A stretch of 64,000 nt of DNA from Mesorhabditis belari (lineage: Eukaryota > Nematoda > Chromadorea > Rhabditida > Rhabditidae), in assembly GCA_958450365.1 (NCBI GenBank), contig CAUEEP010000728.1, forward strand, positions 2,449,001 through 2,513,000, read 5' to 3'. Of this stretch, positions 9,501-20,391 are shown piece by piece. The first letter of the stretch is position 1; each line of letters starts with the position of its first letter. The notes below the pieces were generated by a model. The model saw only the letters and a list, made by a program, of their open reading frames with translations. It was not told the origin of the DNA and made no database searches. The position numbers and the translations under genes were made by a program.

Positions 9501-11362
9501 TATTAAATAGTCTATTATCTAGTCTATTCAATTCTATATTACGCGATACTTCAGCGATTCGAAAACTTTTTTTGCACTCACAATTTCATAGAGACCGCCG
9601 AGGAGACCGAAAATTTGTGTGCCAGCTGCGAAAGCTCCCATCACTTCAGGAGCCTCATCAGCATCCTTGAAAGTTAGAAAATTTTGTAAATAAATTGAAA
9701 ATAAAGTAAAGTTAGCACGGTTTAAAAAAAGAATCTTCGGTAAATCTTCTATAAAAATCACATGTTTATCCACGTAGTTGAAAATCCCGTAAACGAGCGT
9801 GATGAGGCCGATGATTTGAGCGATTAAATATTGCTAAAATCCAATGAAAGATCGCCGCTTTTCAAAACTAACTCTCTTTGGCTGAAAATAGCCAAACGCG
9901 AAAATGTATCCAGAAAAGAAAAACAAATTGAAGAGATTGAGATAAATATTCATCTTGTCACCGGTCATAAGGCCGTGTCGAAGCCAGCAAATCATCCTGG
10001 AAAGAATGAACTTTGAAGCTGCCAAAGTTAACTAGGCAACTTTTGTCTGAACATCTAGTGCACTTTATAGAATCAGACATTAAAAAAAGAAAAAAGAAAA
10101 ACTATAATGCAATGCTAGAAATTGCTTCAAACGAAAAACGAGAAGACGGGACCGAACCCCGACCCTGTGAGCGGGAGTCTAATGCATTATCAAGGAGGCC
10201 ACCAAGGCACTTTCGCCTAGCTTAGAAAAATCCAGTCAAAAAGCCTTTTAAAGCATTCGGTTTGACGCCAAATTTTCAATTCGGATGCTTTAAAAAGGCT
10301 TTTTCCTAGTCGGAAACAAGTTCTTTGGTGGCCTAGTGGATAAGGCATTAGATGCCCGCTCACAGGATCGAGATTCGGTCGCCGATGCGGCTTTTCGTTT
10401 TAGTTCGTGCCTTTCTCTAGTAAAATTTGATTTAATATGGTCTGAAGTTTGGTAGGAAAAGAAATCGAATTACTAGAGTACTTGAGACTCACGAAATATG
10501 TAGTGCTTTTATAACCAATAGTTTATAGCCGTTTAGTTCGTTCGTTTAGAACCAATCGTTTATAAGCAATATTTTCAACTCACATCAGACACGGTAACAC
10601 CAAATTCACCGATGAGAACCCGTCGGCGGTGCCGCGTTTCTTCCATTCCAAAACGGCAAAGCTGAAAGGGATTACCGTATTTTCTCTAATAGTAGTGCAC
10701 CCCGGCAAGCCGAGTTGGTGACTATTTTATGGTTTCGAAGTTTTCGCCGAAGCTCAATACTCTAATCTCCTACTAGATCTCATCGTCAGCTACATTTTCC
10801 AACCCCACATCAATAGGTTCTGATAAGCGGTTCTCGAGACTTCGAGGAATTTAGGCGACGCTCAGGGTGCACTACTATTAGAGAGAAGACGGTATATTAT
10901 TCCAGGTTAGGCTAGTAGATCAGACTGATCTATTTCCCTAATATTTCCCGCTGAGCCGAGTTGGTGACTATTTTATGGTTTCGAAGTTTTCGCAGAAGCT
11001 CAATACTCTAATCCCCCACTAGATCTCATCGTCAGCTACATTTTTCGACCCCACATCATTAGGTTCTGATAAGCGCTTTTCGAGACTTCGAGTAATTTAG
11101 GCAACGCTCAAGGTACACTATTATTAGAGAAAATACGGTAGTATATTAGTATTATAGGTATTATTATAAGTACCAGCGGAAAAGGCTCACTATCGTGCTG
11201 GGCGCTCGGGAACACATTACTATTAGAGAAAATACGGTATTATGACGATAAGTTACATTTCTTTTCAAATAAAAGTTGTTTTTTTTCAACTCACATTGGT
11301 AAAAAGGTGAACACAATCGAAAAAGCGATCAACCAGATGGCATAAATAGAAAAGAGATCCAT
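6523..11362 (-). CDS. swt: SWEET-family sugar transporter
   Basis: Seven exons on the minus strand (11295-11362, 10584-10661, 9873-9996, 9762-9833, 9582-9665, 7719-7838, 6523-6645) give 222 residues, the normal SWEET length. Two MtN3/saliva repeats are clear: ILxWRKRG-type EWKKRGTADGFSSVNLVLP and CWLRHGLMTGDK in the first, KHTEYMPAILQFAI and LQWLIFGIW in the second, ending IILYFIYPPLTWRVPI with a lysine-rich tail QQKKKE. These proteins form seven-helix bidirectional sugar carriers in the plasma membrane or endomembranes. Intron 5 (about 1.7 kb) carries a mariner, and intron 1 has MITEs starting 11 bp from its acceptor. The end lies 65 bp from the convergent lectin gene. C. elegans has several swt paralogues; which one this is cannot be told by eye. 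Confidence 0.92.
7897..8151. repeat. 12-bp AT-rich minisatellite
   Basis: About 20 units of TATTAAATAGTC with variants (GTTTATTAAATA, GCCTATTAAATA) lie in SWEET intron 5. The array continues at 9390-9535 on the other side of the mariner and was one tract before that insertion. Confidence 0.9.
8152..9389 (+). mobile_element. Full-length mariner element
   Basis: It has terminal inverted repeats of 28 bp beginning TTAGGTTGGCAACTTAATAA, a TA target duplication on both sides (8150-8151 and 9390-9391), and a length of 1238 bp as expected for mariner. It sits inside the 12-bp minisatellite within the SWEET intron, with the transposase gene opposite to SWEET. Confidence 0.93.
8275..9315 (+). pseudogene. 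Mariner transposase, frameshifted
   Basis: The first reading frame (to 8673) holds the paired helix-turn-helix DNA-binding region (QCQRWFQRFQGGDESLVDEP, then LTVRELAEIFEVSHMTIKNY). The second (from about 8743) holds the catalytic domain with the aspartates of TSDETWI, FLHDNAKPHT and SPDLAPSDYF, spacing consistent with DD34D. The linker around 8650-8740 reads WAPHELT in a third frame, so at least two small indels interrupt the gene. AATAAA occurs near 9341. The ends are intact, so the copy could be mobilised in trans but not by itself. Confidence 0.9.
9390..9535. repeat. 12-bp minisatellite, right part
   Basis: Continuation of the TATTAAATAGTC-type array interrupted by the mariner. Confidence 0.88.
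10131..10424. mobile_element. Palindrome with two divergent tRNA-like arms
   Basis: The left arm (to about 10270) and right arm (from 10290) are inverted copies around a loop near AAATTTTCAATT. Each arm contains a tRNA-like segment: on the plus strand 10321-10390, with A box TGGCCTAGTGG; on the minus strand 10215-10145, with B box GGGGTTCGGTCCC. The right end (AGTTCGTGCCTTTCTCTAG) matches the ends of the palindrome at 58829-59603, so both belong to one family. It lies in SWEET intron 2. Confidence 0.7.
10673..10894. mobile_element. MITE, family B, complete copy
   Basis: The 222-bp element has ends TACCGTATTTTCTCTAATAG and its near inverse (CTATTAGAGAGAAGACGGTA). It lies in SWEET intron 1, starting 11 bp from the exon 2 boundary, so the exon 2 acceptor context is partly next to transposon sequence. 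Confidence 0.8.
10951..11238. mobile_element. MITE family B, truncated copies
   Basis: The part 10951-11140 repeats most of the complete copy (GAGCCGAGTTGGTGACTA to AGAAAATACGGTA) but lacks its left end. A third, shorter right end (ACTATTAGAGAAAATACGG) stops at 11238. All are inside SWEET intron 1. Confidence 0.75.
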
Positions 11363-12661
11363 TTTGGAGTGATCTGAAATTGTAGAAATTGTAGCAAAAC
11401 GAAAAATATGAAAAATTCGCTTGTTCAAAGCACACAAAAATTGAGGCCAATCTCTGGAACGAGACAAATTTTAGCAAAGGAAAGAAGAAAGAAAGAAAGA
11501 AAAAAAAAGAAGAAAAGAGATCACCGAATGATAAGGAAATCGAGGAAAAATTGAGGTTTGTTGTTAAAAAGGGGAAAACGTCATTAGCACACATGATAGG
11601 AATTTTGGAGTGATCTGAAGTTGTAGAAATGGTATTGTGGTGTCAATTCTATTTTATATGAAATTCTCTATGAACTATGTTTTCATAAAGGTTACCGAAA
11701 AAAATGCCAATGAACTTTTAAAATTCTCTTTCTTTTTTTAAAAAACAAAAGAATAGTTTTAAAAGTTTTTCAAGAAATTTTGCAATAATTAATTGGGTGA
11801 AGAGAAATTTTCAGAGAAAAGTTGAAAAAAACGGCGTCTAAACCTGGTGTAAACAACAGAGAAGGGGGGAAAGAAGAAAGGAAGAAGAGAGGAAGAAGAG
11901 AGGAAGAAGAGTGAAAGAATTCGATGGGAAAAGAGAGACAAATCAATTGGAAAGGGCGTCGACACAAAGTACACAAAAATAAAAAGAAAGTATGAGTGCA
12001 TTGAGAGTTTTTTTTTTCTTGTTGACATTCTCTTACATATTAGAGAATAATTTTACAAGACTTAATGAGGAGATTTGTAGAGATATTGTAGAGATATTGT
12101 AGAGATTTGTAGAGATTTGTAGAGATTTGTAGAGATTTGTAGAGATTTGTAGAGATACATTTTAGAATTTCTTGAGTACTTGAGTATTAGTTTTGTGCAG
12201 AAAAGATCAGAAAAATGATTTTAGAACTTCTTGAGCATTAGTTTTTGCCCAAAAAAAATGGGCAAAAGTGTATTTTCAAAATTTTCATAAATCTAAACAA
12301 ATCTATGGGCTAAAATCTAATGAGCAATCCTGGTTGGTAGGCTGGTTTTCTAAAAATTTCATCATAAATTTCAAAGAGATCTTTTCTGACTTGTGACTAG
12401 GCTTATCAATGATCACTGATTTGCGGCAATCTAACAAGATATAGCAATATATTTCTAGACTAACAATTGAAAAAGTATGACTCTACAGGTCTTTTAGGCT
12501 TTGCAAAAGCTAAAACCAAATGATAGGAAGCTGGGTGAAAATTTGAAACTGTTTTTGTTCTAGAAATTGTTCTTGATAAATTTTGGGAATATGATAGTTG
12601 AAAAACGATTCAAAAGAATCATTTTCAAAAGATTCAAAAGAAAGAATGGGTTGGACCAAAA
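11363..12661. other. Intergenic, SWEET upstream region, no gene seen
   Basis: It holds purine-rich runs (GAAAGAAAGAAAG near 11480; GAGGAAGAA near 11885) and a short AGAGATTTGT tandem array near 12070-12150. A short repeat of the SWEET exon 1 upstream flank occurs (ATTTTGGAGTGATCTGAA at 11361 and 11601). The SWEET promoter is presumably here. No convincing exon on either strand. Confidence 0.5.
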
Positions 12662-12745
12662 CGTGGCCGCCGCCGGGACACGAACCCGTGACCACTATCA
12701 GGCGAACCCTCTACCAATGAGCTAGAATGAGCTATCTCTTTGCCG
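12662..12745 (-). other. tRNA-like element
   Basis: On the minus strand there is an A box (TAGCTCATTGGTAGAG), a possible anticodon loop CTGATAG and a good B box (GGGTTCGTGTCCC). The acceptor stem is unclear, so it is a tRNA-derived repeat or pseudogene rather than a confident tRNA. Confidence 0.45.
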
Positions 12746-13963
12746 CCAGGATAGCACCTTATGCCTTACTTGATAGTTGTTTCAAATCATTTCCATTGTT
12801 TTTTTGTTGACTTGAGTATTTTCTAAAGTTCGGACCTCCTATCGTACCCCTATTTGTTCGCCATTTTCACAGCAGTGTTTCTCTTTGGTCAAATTCATTG
12901 TTCTAACTTTTGTGTTCAAAGAATTGCTCAATATTTCGATTTCAATAAATTGTTAAATCAACTTCGTTAACTGATCAAATGCATAAAAATTAAGAATATC
13001 AAGAGCCACATACAGATACAAGAAAAACAAGAAGAAAAAAAACCTTTTAATCATTAGCAATTACTTCAAAGTCTTTGAAAAATATGAAAAAGTTATTCAA
13101 AAAAAGCACATATTTATATATATATATATAAATATGTGCTCGAGAAAATTTAGAAAATTTAGAAATTATTTGTTGTTTGTAGTGAAGAGAGAGAGGAAGA
13201 TTTCAAGAAAATTTTTGAAGAAATATTGGATGAAGAGAAGAGATGAAAAAAGAGAACGAATAGCTTTTCTCGTCTCTTTCTCTTTCTCGTCTCTTTCTCT
13301 TTCTCGTCTCAATGGGTTAAGTAATAGGTCTAGTGGAGCTCTTGTGAAATAGGTTTGCAATTGCAGCGTGAAAATATGGCTCTTTGATTTGTGATGAAAA
13401 AAATAGCATAATGAGATTGTAAAAATCAGTCACCATACAATAGGAAGTCAGTCAGGATTAGGTAAACTTTGCTAAAAGGAGTCATCAGAAAACTGTCCTT
13501 TTGGTAAGGATTGAATAGATTAAATGATTGAATATGGAAAGGATACGTTTGAGCAAAAAGTACAAAGAGAACTAGATCAGTCAAAGCAATCGTTTCGATT
13601 AACTTCTTCTCAGAAACATGTCCTGTCTCGAAAACTACCGTAATTTGTCTCTAGAATCGTTCGTATGGTATTTGTTCGTATGGTATTTGACCAAAAATCA
13701 TTGTCAGCTAGGTTAAATCAAGATCAAACTAACAAAATTGAGAAGTTGCCAATGCAATATGCTAGAAATTTTCCAAACCATTGTCAAACCAAGCTTTCTG
13801 ATTTACTTTATCAGTTAGAAATAACAAAAACTCAAGACTAATCTGTTAGAAACATTTAAGCCTTTTAGATGACATTAAATGTAGCTGAAGCAATTTTCAA
13901 CACTGATTCTAAATCTCAATTATCCGATTTCTAATGATTTCTATATTTGTCATCAAGATTAGA
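12746..13963. other. Non-coding, repeat-bearing
   Basis: No gene seen. A perfect 35-base AT palindrome (GCACATATTTATATA and its inverse) lies at 13106-13140. The part 13535-13660 is a paralogue of the sequence that flanks the element at 17667-18521 and shows the empty site near 13580 (GAACTAGATCAG). Confidence 0.6.
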
Positions 13964-16054
13964 TATACCGTAATAATTCTAATAGAAGACCAGTCTCCAA
14001 TAGAAGGCCCTTTTGAAGGGAGGTTGAAAAATAGAAGACCAGTCTCTATTAGAAGACCAGTCTCTAATAGAAGACCCAAACTCTTAAAATGCACTATGTT
14101 ACCGTATCCCGCTACCACCCAGATTTTCTTGTAAAAATCATTGTGCAAAGTTATTATTTCTTTCCTACTAGTGTTTTTTGTAATTCTTGTTTCTTGTCTT
14201 AAAATAAATAATGTGTTTATTTTCAGGGCTGATGGCTGAGCGACTGCCAATTCGCACGGATTCTCTGGAGGAGTATCGAGATATTCGAAAAGATGAAGGA
14301 GACGACTTTGAAATCTTCAAGGAACGAGAAAAGGAGAATGAAAACGAGATGAATCAAGATTCGGAGAATGCTTTGGAGGCTCTCGAAGCGGAACTGCTCA
14401 AGAATGGAAACAAACGGAAGGCATATTCGATCGAGTTTAAGTTAGAAACAATTGAATTTGCAAAGACGATCTCAAAGAATGTTGCAAGCACAAAGTTTCA
14501 AGTCAGCAGAAAGATGAATGGATTTCGCAAGAAAAACGATTGCGAAAGATGGGGAAATCATACAAGAGGTTAAAAGGAGGTGGCCGAACCCTCACAAATA
14601 CGCAACTCGACGTGGAACTTGCCGAATGGGTCCGAAGCGAACGACAGAAGAAAAACAAGGTCTCGAGGCGTTTGGTCCAAGAAAAAGCAAAGCGTTTTTG
14701 TGAGCAAAACGATATCAAAGTCGATTGTTCATTGGGATGGCTTCAAAAGTTCATGAAGCGTCATGGATTTTCAATGAGAACTCAATCTGTCAGAAGCCTC
14801 CCCACGAATATGCTGATGTGTTGGTCAATTTCGTAATGTATCTCAATCGGATGCAAAAGGAGAACAAATACACACACATCTACGCTTGTGATGAAACGGC
14901 CGTCTTCCTTGATCCAATTGGCGGAAAATGTGTTGATGAAAAAGGAGCAAATGAAGTCTCAGTTCGATCAAGTGGACATGAAAAGACAAAAATTTCTGTG
15001 ATGCTTACGGCGCGCTCCGGCGGTTACAAGTGCAAGCCTTTTGTTCTTTTGCCACGGAAACGAATCGATCCGGTCATCCAGAAGCGATTTGGAGGTAAAT
15101 TGAATCTTGTCTGGGAGCGAACGACATGGATGAATGATGATCTGACGGCCGACTTTCTCAAGAGAACCTTTGGACATGCTGGACTTTTCAAATGCTTTTT
15201 GGTTTGGGACAGCTTTCGCTGTCACATTTCGAGCTCGACGAAGCGAGTACTTAAAGCAATTAAAATGGACTCGGCGGTAATTCCAGGAGGGTGCACAAAA
15301 TTTATTCAAGCACCAGATGTTGTTTGGAATCATTCCTTCAAGGCCAAAATCCGAAGCTACTACGACGATTGGATGATGCATGGAGATCAGGAAACCACAA
15401 AAAGAGGTAATATCAAAGCTCCATCAATGGACAACTACTTACAATGGATCACCGATGCTTGGAATGATTTGGATAAGGATCTCATCGCTGGATCATTCAA
15501 ATCCTGCGGAATTACGGTTGCTATTGATGGATCGGAAGACGATCAAATCTCCTGTTTCAAAGTAAGTAAAATTTTAGCTGCTTTTTACTTTATAAGATTT
15601 TCAATGTATTTAGTGTTTTTATTTTAGCCCAACGGTGCAGTTCCAGAAGCGGTCTCCAAATTGTTGCAAGCCCGAAATGATGAGATGGTTGCTCAATTAT
15701 TGGATGAAATTGATTTGGGCGAAGACGAGGAAAACAAGGATTACGAAAGCGATGCCTCGATTGAAATCAATGACATTAATGAAAATTAAATTGAGGTTTT
15801 TTAACGGATTTGCTCCTTTCAAATTGTTTTATGTTTTATGTTAATAATTATTTGTTGTTATTGTTGTTAATTGTTGCTTTAACTAAGTGAATAAAGTGAT
15901 GATACAAATGTGACTGATTTTTAAAAAGGGTTGCTTCCTAAAATCGTTCTCTAAAGCTTTGACAAATTCAAGACCAGTCTCTAATAGAAGACCCTTTGGG
16001 GAAGGGGTTGAAAATTAGAAGACCATGGTCTTCTATTAGAATTATTACGGTATA
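13964..16054 (+). mobile_element. Pogo-like DNA transposon with complete ends
   Basis: The ends are inverted repeats beginning TATACCGTAATAATTC and continuing TAATAGAAGACC, with TA at the termini as the likely target duplication. Both ends also carry internal repeats of the AATAGAAGACCAGTCTC motif in both orientations. The length of about 2.09 kb and a single transposase-like gene inside fit an autonomous pogo-type element that has since decayed. Confidence 0.85.
14231..15789 (+). pseudogene. Pogo/Tigger-type transposase, frameshifted
   Basis: Starting after an acceptor-like TTTCAG, the protein has a charged N-terminus, a CENP-B-like helix-turn-helix (AYSIEFKLETIEFAKTIS), a second DNA-binding part (VELAEWVRSERQKKNKVSRR) and a DDE domain. 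The aspartates are in YACDETAVF, VWDSFRCH and FIQAPDVVWNHSFK. An intron-like gap (15560-15627) leads to an acidic C-terminus (LDEIDLGEDEENKDYE). The frame shifts near 14512 and again near 14808, so at least two indels break it. AATAAA is at 15890. Nuclear DNA transposition is the family role; this copy should be inactive. Confidence 0.85.
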
Positions 16055-16260
16055 TCAAGATTCTAAGGATCTCTATATCTATCACTACTTACTATTAGTG
16101 ATTAGATTAAATCTAAAACCTTAAATTGATTAATTAGATTAGAACTAAATCTAGATTCATTCTATAGAGTGCGCCGAAATTTCTTTCTTACCAAACACTG
16201 CACTCAAACCAAATTCGCAGAAAATCAAACAAAACCAATTTAGAATATTTAACAACAATA

Positions 16261-16540
16261 TACCGTAAATATTGTAATAGTACCCCAACCCCATAATGAC
16301 GATGCGGAGTGTTGCGTAGTCTAGCTTTGAACGAGTTTTTCTCGACACTGGTTTATGCTACAATGCGCGCTTAGGTATCAAAAAATAGCCCTGAATTTCA
16401 GCTATTTTTTGATACCAAAGACGCATTTTTTTTGAAAGTACGGGCGCTTTGCAAAAAAAATGAAATACTAAAAAACTTTTGTGACTTGCGACTACGCGAC
16501 TGTACGAGGGGGGTGGGGTACTATTACAGTATTTATGGTA
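16261..16540. mobile_element. MITE, family A, complete copy
   Basis: The 280-bp palindrome has ends TACCGTAAATATTGTAATAG and the inverse (CTATTACAGTATTTATGGTA). The core repeats TATCAAAAAATAGC on both strands. Other copies in the window are 38124-38380 and 60672-60947, with fragments at 21890-21976 and 24868-24997. Confidence 0.88.
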
Positions 16541-16562
16541 AGTGAAAAAAGAATTACACTAA

Positions 16563-16800
16563 ATGCTCAAAATGTTCTCCGTTTGGTTCAAGACACAAAC
16601 GGATCGTTTTGCCGCTCGAAGGGGTAGGAAAGCTAAGCGCTTTCAAACTATGGTCGTGTACTTGATCACCGAAATCTCACTCCAAGCTCGACTCAAAGCG
16701 ACTTTCAGCTGTGCAACTGATGTGAATCTGGTACGGGAAATACGGCTCTTAGTATTTTCAATTTCCCATATCCAGTAATCTGTGCTTATCTCAAAAATTT
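16563..16800 (-). pseudogene. Tc1-like transposase C-terminal relic
   Basis: The minus strand reads DYWIWEIENTKSRI, then RTRFTSVAQLKVALSRAWSEI, which has the pattern of the Tc1/TcA transposase tail (WxxxK...SxxxLxxAIxxxWxxI). The same segment is repeated on the plus strand at about 23938-24045. No upstream catalytic region is seen. Assignment to Tc1 is by pattern only. Confidence 0.45.
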
Positions 16801-17666
16801 GCTTCCCGATGATCATTATCTGCTCAGTGTCGACCTTCATCCACTGAACACACCTTTTGCACGTGTAAAAATTCTTTTAATTTGTTAAAAGTAATCAAAA
16901 AAACATTTTAAAAAACGCATAATTGTAATTTAAAATAAAAAACGGTAGAAGAAATAGATGATACAATAAAAGTAGAACTTTTAGAACTTTTAGAACTTTT
17001 ATCGAACGTATATTTTCCTATACTTTCCACACTACTCGTCCGATATTTGACTACTACCGATATTTGACTCTACCGATATTTGACTACCAATACTTTCCAC
17101 ACTACCGATATTTGACTAAACTTAAACTCCGATTGCTGCTTCTCAATTTAAGACGGGCATGATTCAACGAAAAGAAAAAAAACGATTATAAGTATAATGA
17201 TATTCAATGGGAGAGAGAATTCTTTGAAAAGAAAAAGAAGGGAAAAAAGAAGGGGAAAAAGAAGAAAGTATGCCACGATTCATTGGAATTCTTCTATTGA
17301 GAAAGAATACCAGTATTGAAAAGAAAGAAATGAAAAGGAGGGGAAATCAGTGAAGAGATGAGAGTGTGGAATGAGCTGAGCATCGACTGAATCGAGTATA
17401 TAACATGATGAACATCTCTACCTAGGAAATTCTCGAGTTCAATCATTTTACCGTGCTCAACTACCGTGCTCAGTTGTTGACATGAGCTTTCTTTTAACTG
17501 ACTCCTCTTATATCTTTCCTTATTTGTTTATTTGTCAATAAAGCTATGAACAGAAAACTTTGGACAATAAAAAACATTTGATAGTAAAATTTTTAGCCAG
17601 ATAGATTGAATACGGAAAGGATACGTTTCACCTTTGAGCAAAAAGTACACTAAAAAGGAAAACTAT
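16801..17666. other. Non-coding, AT-rich
   Basis: No gene seen. It contains short repeats of TTTAGAAC and of CCGATATTTGACTAC near 16980-17110. The end (17600-17665) is the left flank shared with 13540-13580. Confidence 0.55.
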
Positions 17667-18521
17667 TGGGTTGGTGAATTGAAAACTGCGGGGCTTTGAA
17701 CTAAAATTTATTCAACATAAAACCATCAATTCATTCGAAATAATTTCCATTATTATTGACGACTTCTGCCCCATTTTACAGGCAATTTGCGGATTCTTCT
17801 TTCGTAGTAGGATTTTGGTTTTGAATCGAAAAATTTCCAAAGCCAATTTTTGACTGCTTCTTCCGAATCGAAGTGTTCTCCCGCAAGCTCATTACTCATG
17901 ATCCGGAATAAATAGTAATCAAAAGGGGGGTCGAGATCCGGACTGTCTGGGAATGCGCCAAAAGTTCCCAAACAAGGCTTTTTATTTTAGAGCGAGTCAA
18001 TTTTGCTGAATTCAATTGAAAACTGCCGGACTTTGAACTAAATTTTATTCAACATAAAACCATGAATTCATTCGAAATAATTTCCATTATTATTGACGAC
18101 TTCTGCCCATTTTACAGGCAATTTGCGGATTCTTCTTTCGTGGTAGGATTTTGGTTTGTGTGTGAGACAAGTGTGAGACTCAAAAATGGAGGACTGGAGA
18201 CGTCCCAGTTTGAGCACTTTCTTCAAAAGAAACCCATTTTGGTGTCAATAGAAAAGTTGTAGAGAATCAAAAATGAGGCTTATAGCCAAATTTCCAAAAA
18301 GATACACTTAGTAGTTTCGCTTAAAATGCAAGTTTTGTGAAAATTCGTAAATTTCGGATTTCTTGAAAACGAGTTTTTGAATCGTTTTGAAAATTTGGAT
18401 ATAGGCTTGATTTTTGATTCTCTACAACTTTTCCATTGACACCAAAATGGGTTTCTTTTGAAGAAAGTGCTCAAACTGTCACATACGACAATAGCCCGCA
18501 GTTTTCAATTCACCAACCCAA
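17667..18521. mobile_element. Rearranged, deleted mariner
   Basis: It has inverted ends TTGGGTTGGTGAATTGAAAA, with TA on both sides (17665-17666 and 18522-18523). On the minus strand 17753-17971 encodes the end of a mariner transposase (SPDLDPPFDYYLF, ELAGEHFDSEEAVKNWL, FFDSKPKSYYERRIRKLP) with no catalytic core before it. The left end is partly repeated at 18010-18160, and 18200-18480 is a palindrome. A related flank at 13578-13583 shows the site without the element. Confidence 0.85.
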
Positions 18522-18724
18522 TAGATCAGTCAAAGCAATCGTTTCGATTAACTTCTTCTCAAAAACTACCGTAATCTGTCTCTAGAATCCTTCTTCTTAT
18601 AGTAACTTTCTTGTAAAGCTTTCAGCTTAAATCTTTTCATTTTTCCATCTCAATTTTGATTCTGGAATTGAATCCACTACTTTGATTGAAATTTCAATTT
18701 TCATTCAACTTCCAATTTTCAGTT

Positions 18725-20391
18725 ATGTTCCCTCAGAGGTTGTTATTCTCATTGTTCCTTCTTGTCTCAATGGCTCTTGCTCACTATATGCCACCATATT
18801 ATGGAGGAGAACATCATGCCGCTTATGGAGATCATGTAAGTTTAAGTTTAAGTTTAGATTCCACATTTTTATAGAACAGAATACCCAACTAAAGTCAATA
18901 AAACTATGAACAGAAAAGTTTGGACAATAAAAAAACATCTGATAGTAAAGAAGATTTGGTTCCTTTTTGTCTACAAATTTAGTTTTACAAAACATTCAAG
19001 TGAAAGCTAGAACAAATCCCTCTTAAAATCTTCAATCAAAAAAATAAGATTCTGGTTGTTTTCGTATACTTTTCCCTCCCTCAAGAAAGGTGTCAATTTC
19101 TTCCCGTTCTCTTCTTCTTGAAGCTTCAAAGATGAACGTATCAAATTCATGAAAGATCACTAAAAATAAATCTTTTCTCAAGCTAAAAGCTGAAAGAGAT
19201 TTCTGAAAGATTTCTGAAAGAAATGACACCTTTTGTTCAATTCTTTAGCGACTCAAATTGCTTTTTTTGCACGTTCAACTCGAGTTTTGGAAGCAAGTTA
19301 TCAAGTAATCGAAAACGATGCTTACATTAGTTTTATTAAGAAATCTATAAGTTTATCAATTTATCAATTAAATATAAATTTTCTTCTGAATTCAGGATCA
19401 CGCCTGGGATGAATATGATGGAAAAAAGGGGCATCACGCTGATGGATATGAGGATGGAGAGTATGGAGGAAATGCCGGAGAACGTGTTCGTTTAGAAATT
19501 GTTTTGTTATGAAATAAAATCTGAAATCAGTGTACAGCCAGGTTATTTATAAGAAAGCATAGCTTAAACTCGAAAAATTTAATCTTTAAAATGAATCAAA
19601 GATCTAAGCTTTCAGGGTTACGAGGGAGCTCACTATGGAGATAAGGGTTATGGACATGGGGATCACTACTATGGAGAGGGTGGAGCACATGGAGAAGGCG
19701 ATAATATGTATGATGCGGGACATCGACATGCTGATGGTGAGTAGAGCGTTAGATTGCAAAGGATGCAAAGGATTGCAATTTCCATTTTCAGATGAGGATG
19801 GGTACAAGAAATACTCGTTTTATTCGTCGGGCAGTGGACCCAATGGATCGTACCAAAAGGGATATTATGGATCGGAGGGTGAGAAAGGAAATCAATGATA
19901 CTAACGATCTATATGATATCTCTAAAATCTCTTTCTATTCTCAGGCTACGAGCATGAGGACTCTGAATCAGCTCACAAGAAAGCTGCCGAGGGAGGTGCT
20001 TACAAAAAAGGATACGGACAAGAAGGACACGAAAATGATCACGGAAAATCACATTATGATAAAGACGTGAGTAAAGAAAGGGTTTAAAATAGAAGTCTAA
20101 ATCTAAATCTAAATCTAAATCTAATTATATGGATAATTTCAGGGTAAATCTCACCATGGACACGACGAGAAGTACGCCTCAGACCACCACGGACACGAGC
20201 ACAATGGATACGGCAGTGAACACCATAAGAAGGTAAAAAGCTTGTACTTATATGACAAAAACTAATAGCTTTATTATATTCTATTATATATAAGCTATTG
20301 TATAAGCTATTAAAACTATTATATATAAGCAAATTTCCAGGGCTACGAAGCCGACAAGTATGGTCATGGAGACAAGTACGATAAGCACTAG
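18725..20391 (+). CDS. Secreted Gly/His/Tyr-rich protein
   Basis: Seven exons (18725-18835, 19396-19485, 19616-19736, 19792-19878, 19945-20066, 20143-20232, 20341-20391) encode 223 residues with phases that close. A signal peptide (MFPQRLLFSLFLLVSMALA) is followed by a low-complexity chain of YG, GH, HH, DK and EGG repeats (GYEGAHYGDKGYGHGDHYYG; HHGHDEKY) with no cysteine. An acceptor TTTTCAG stands two bases before the ATG, suggesting trans-splicing, and AATAAA follows at 20435. The composition suggests a structural, cuticle/eggshell-like or metal-binding secreted protein, but no family is recognised. Confidence 0.85.

Noticed and set aside
7897..9535. CRISPR-like or satellite system in the 12-bp array
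   Set aside because: Units are contiguous without unique spacers; it is a eukaryotic intronic minisatellite.
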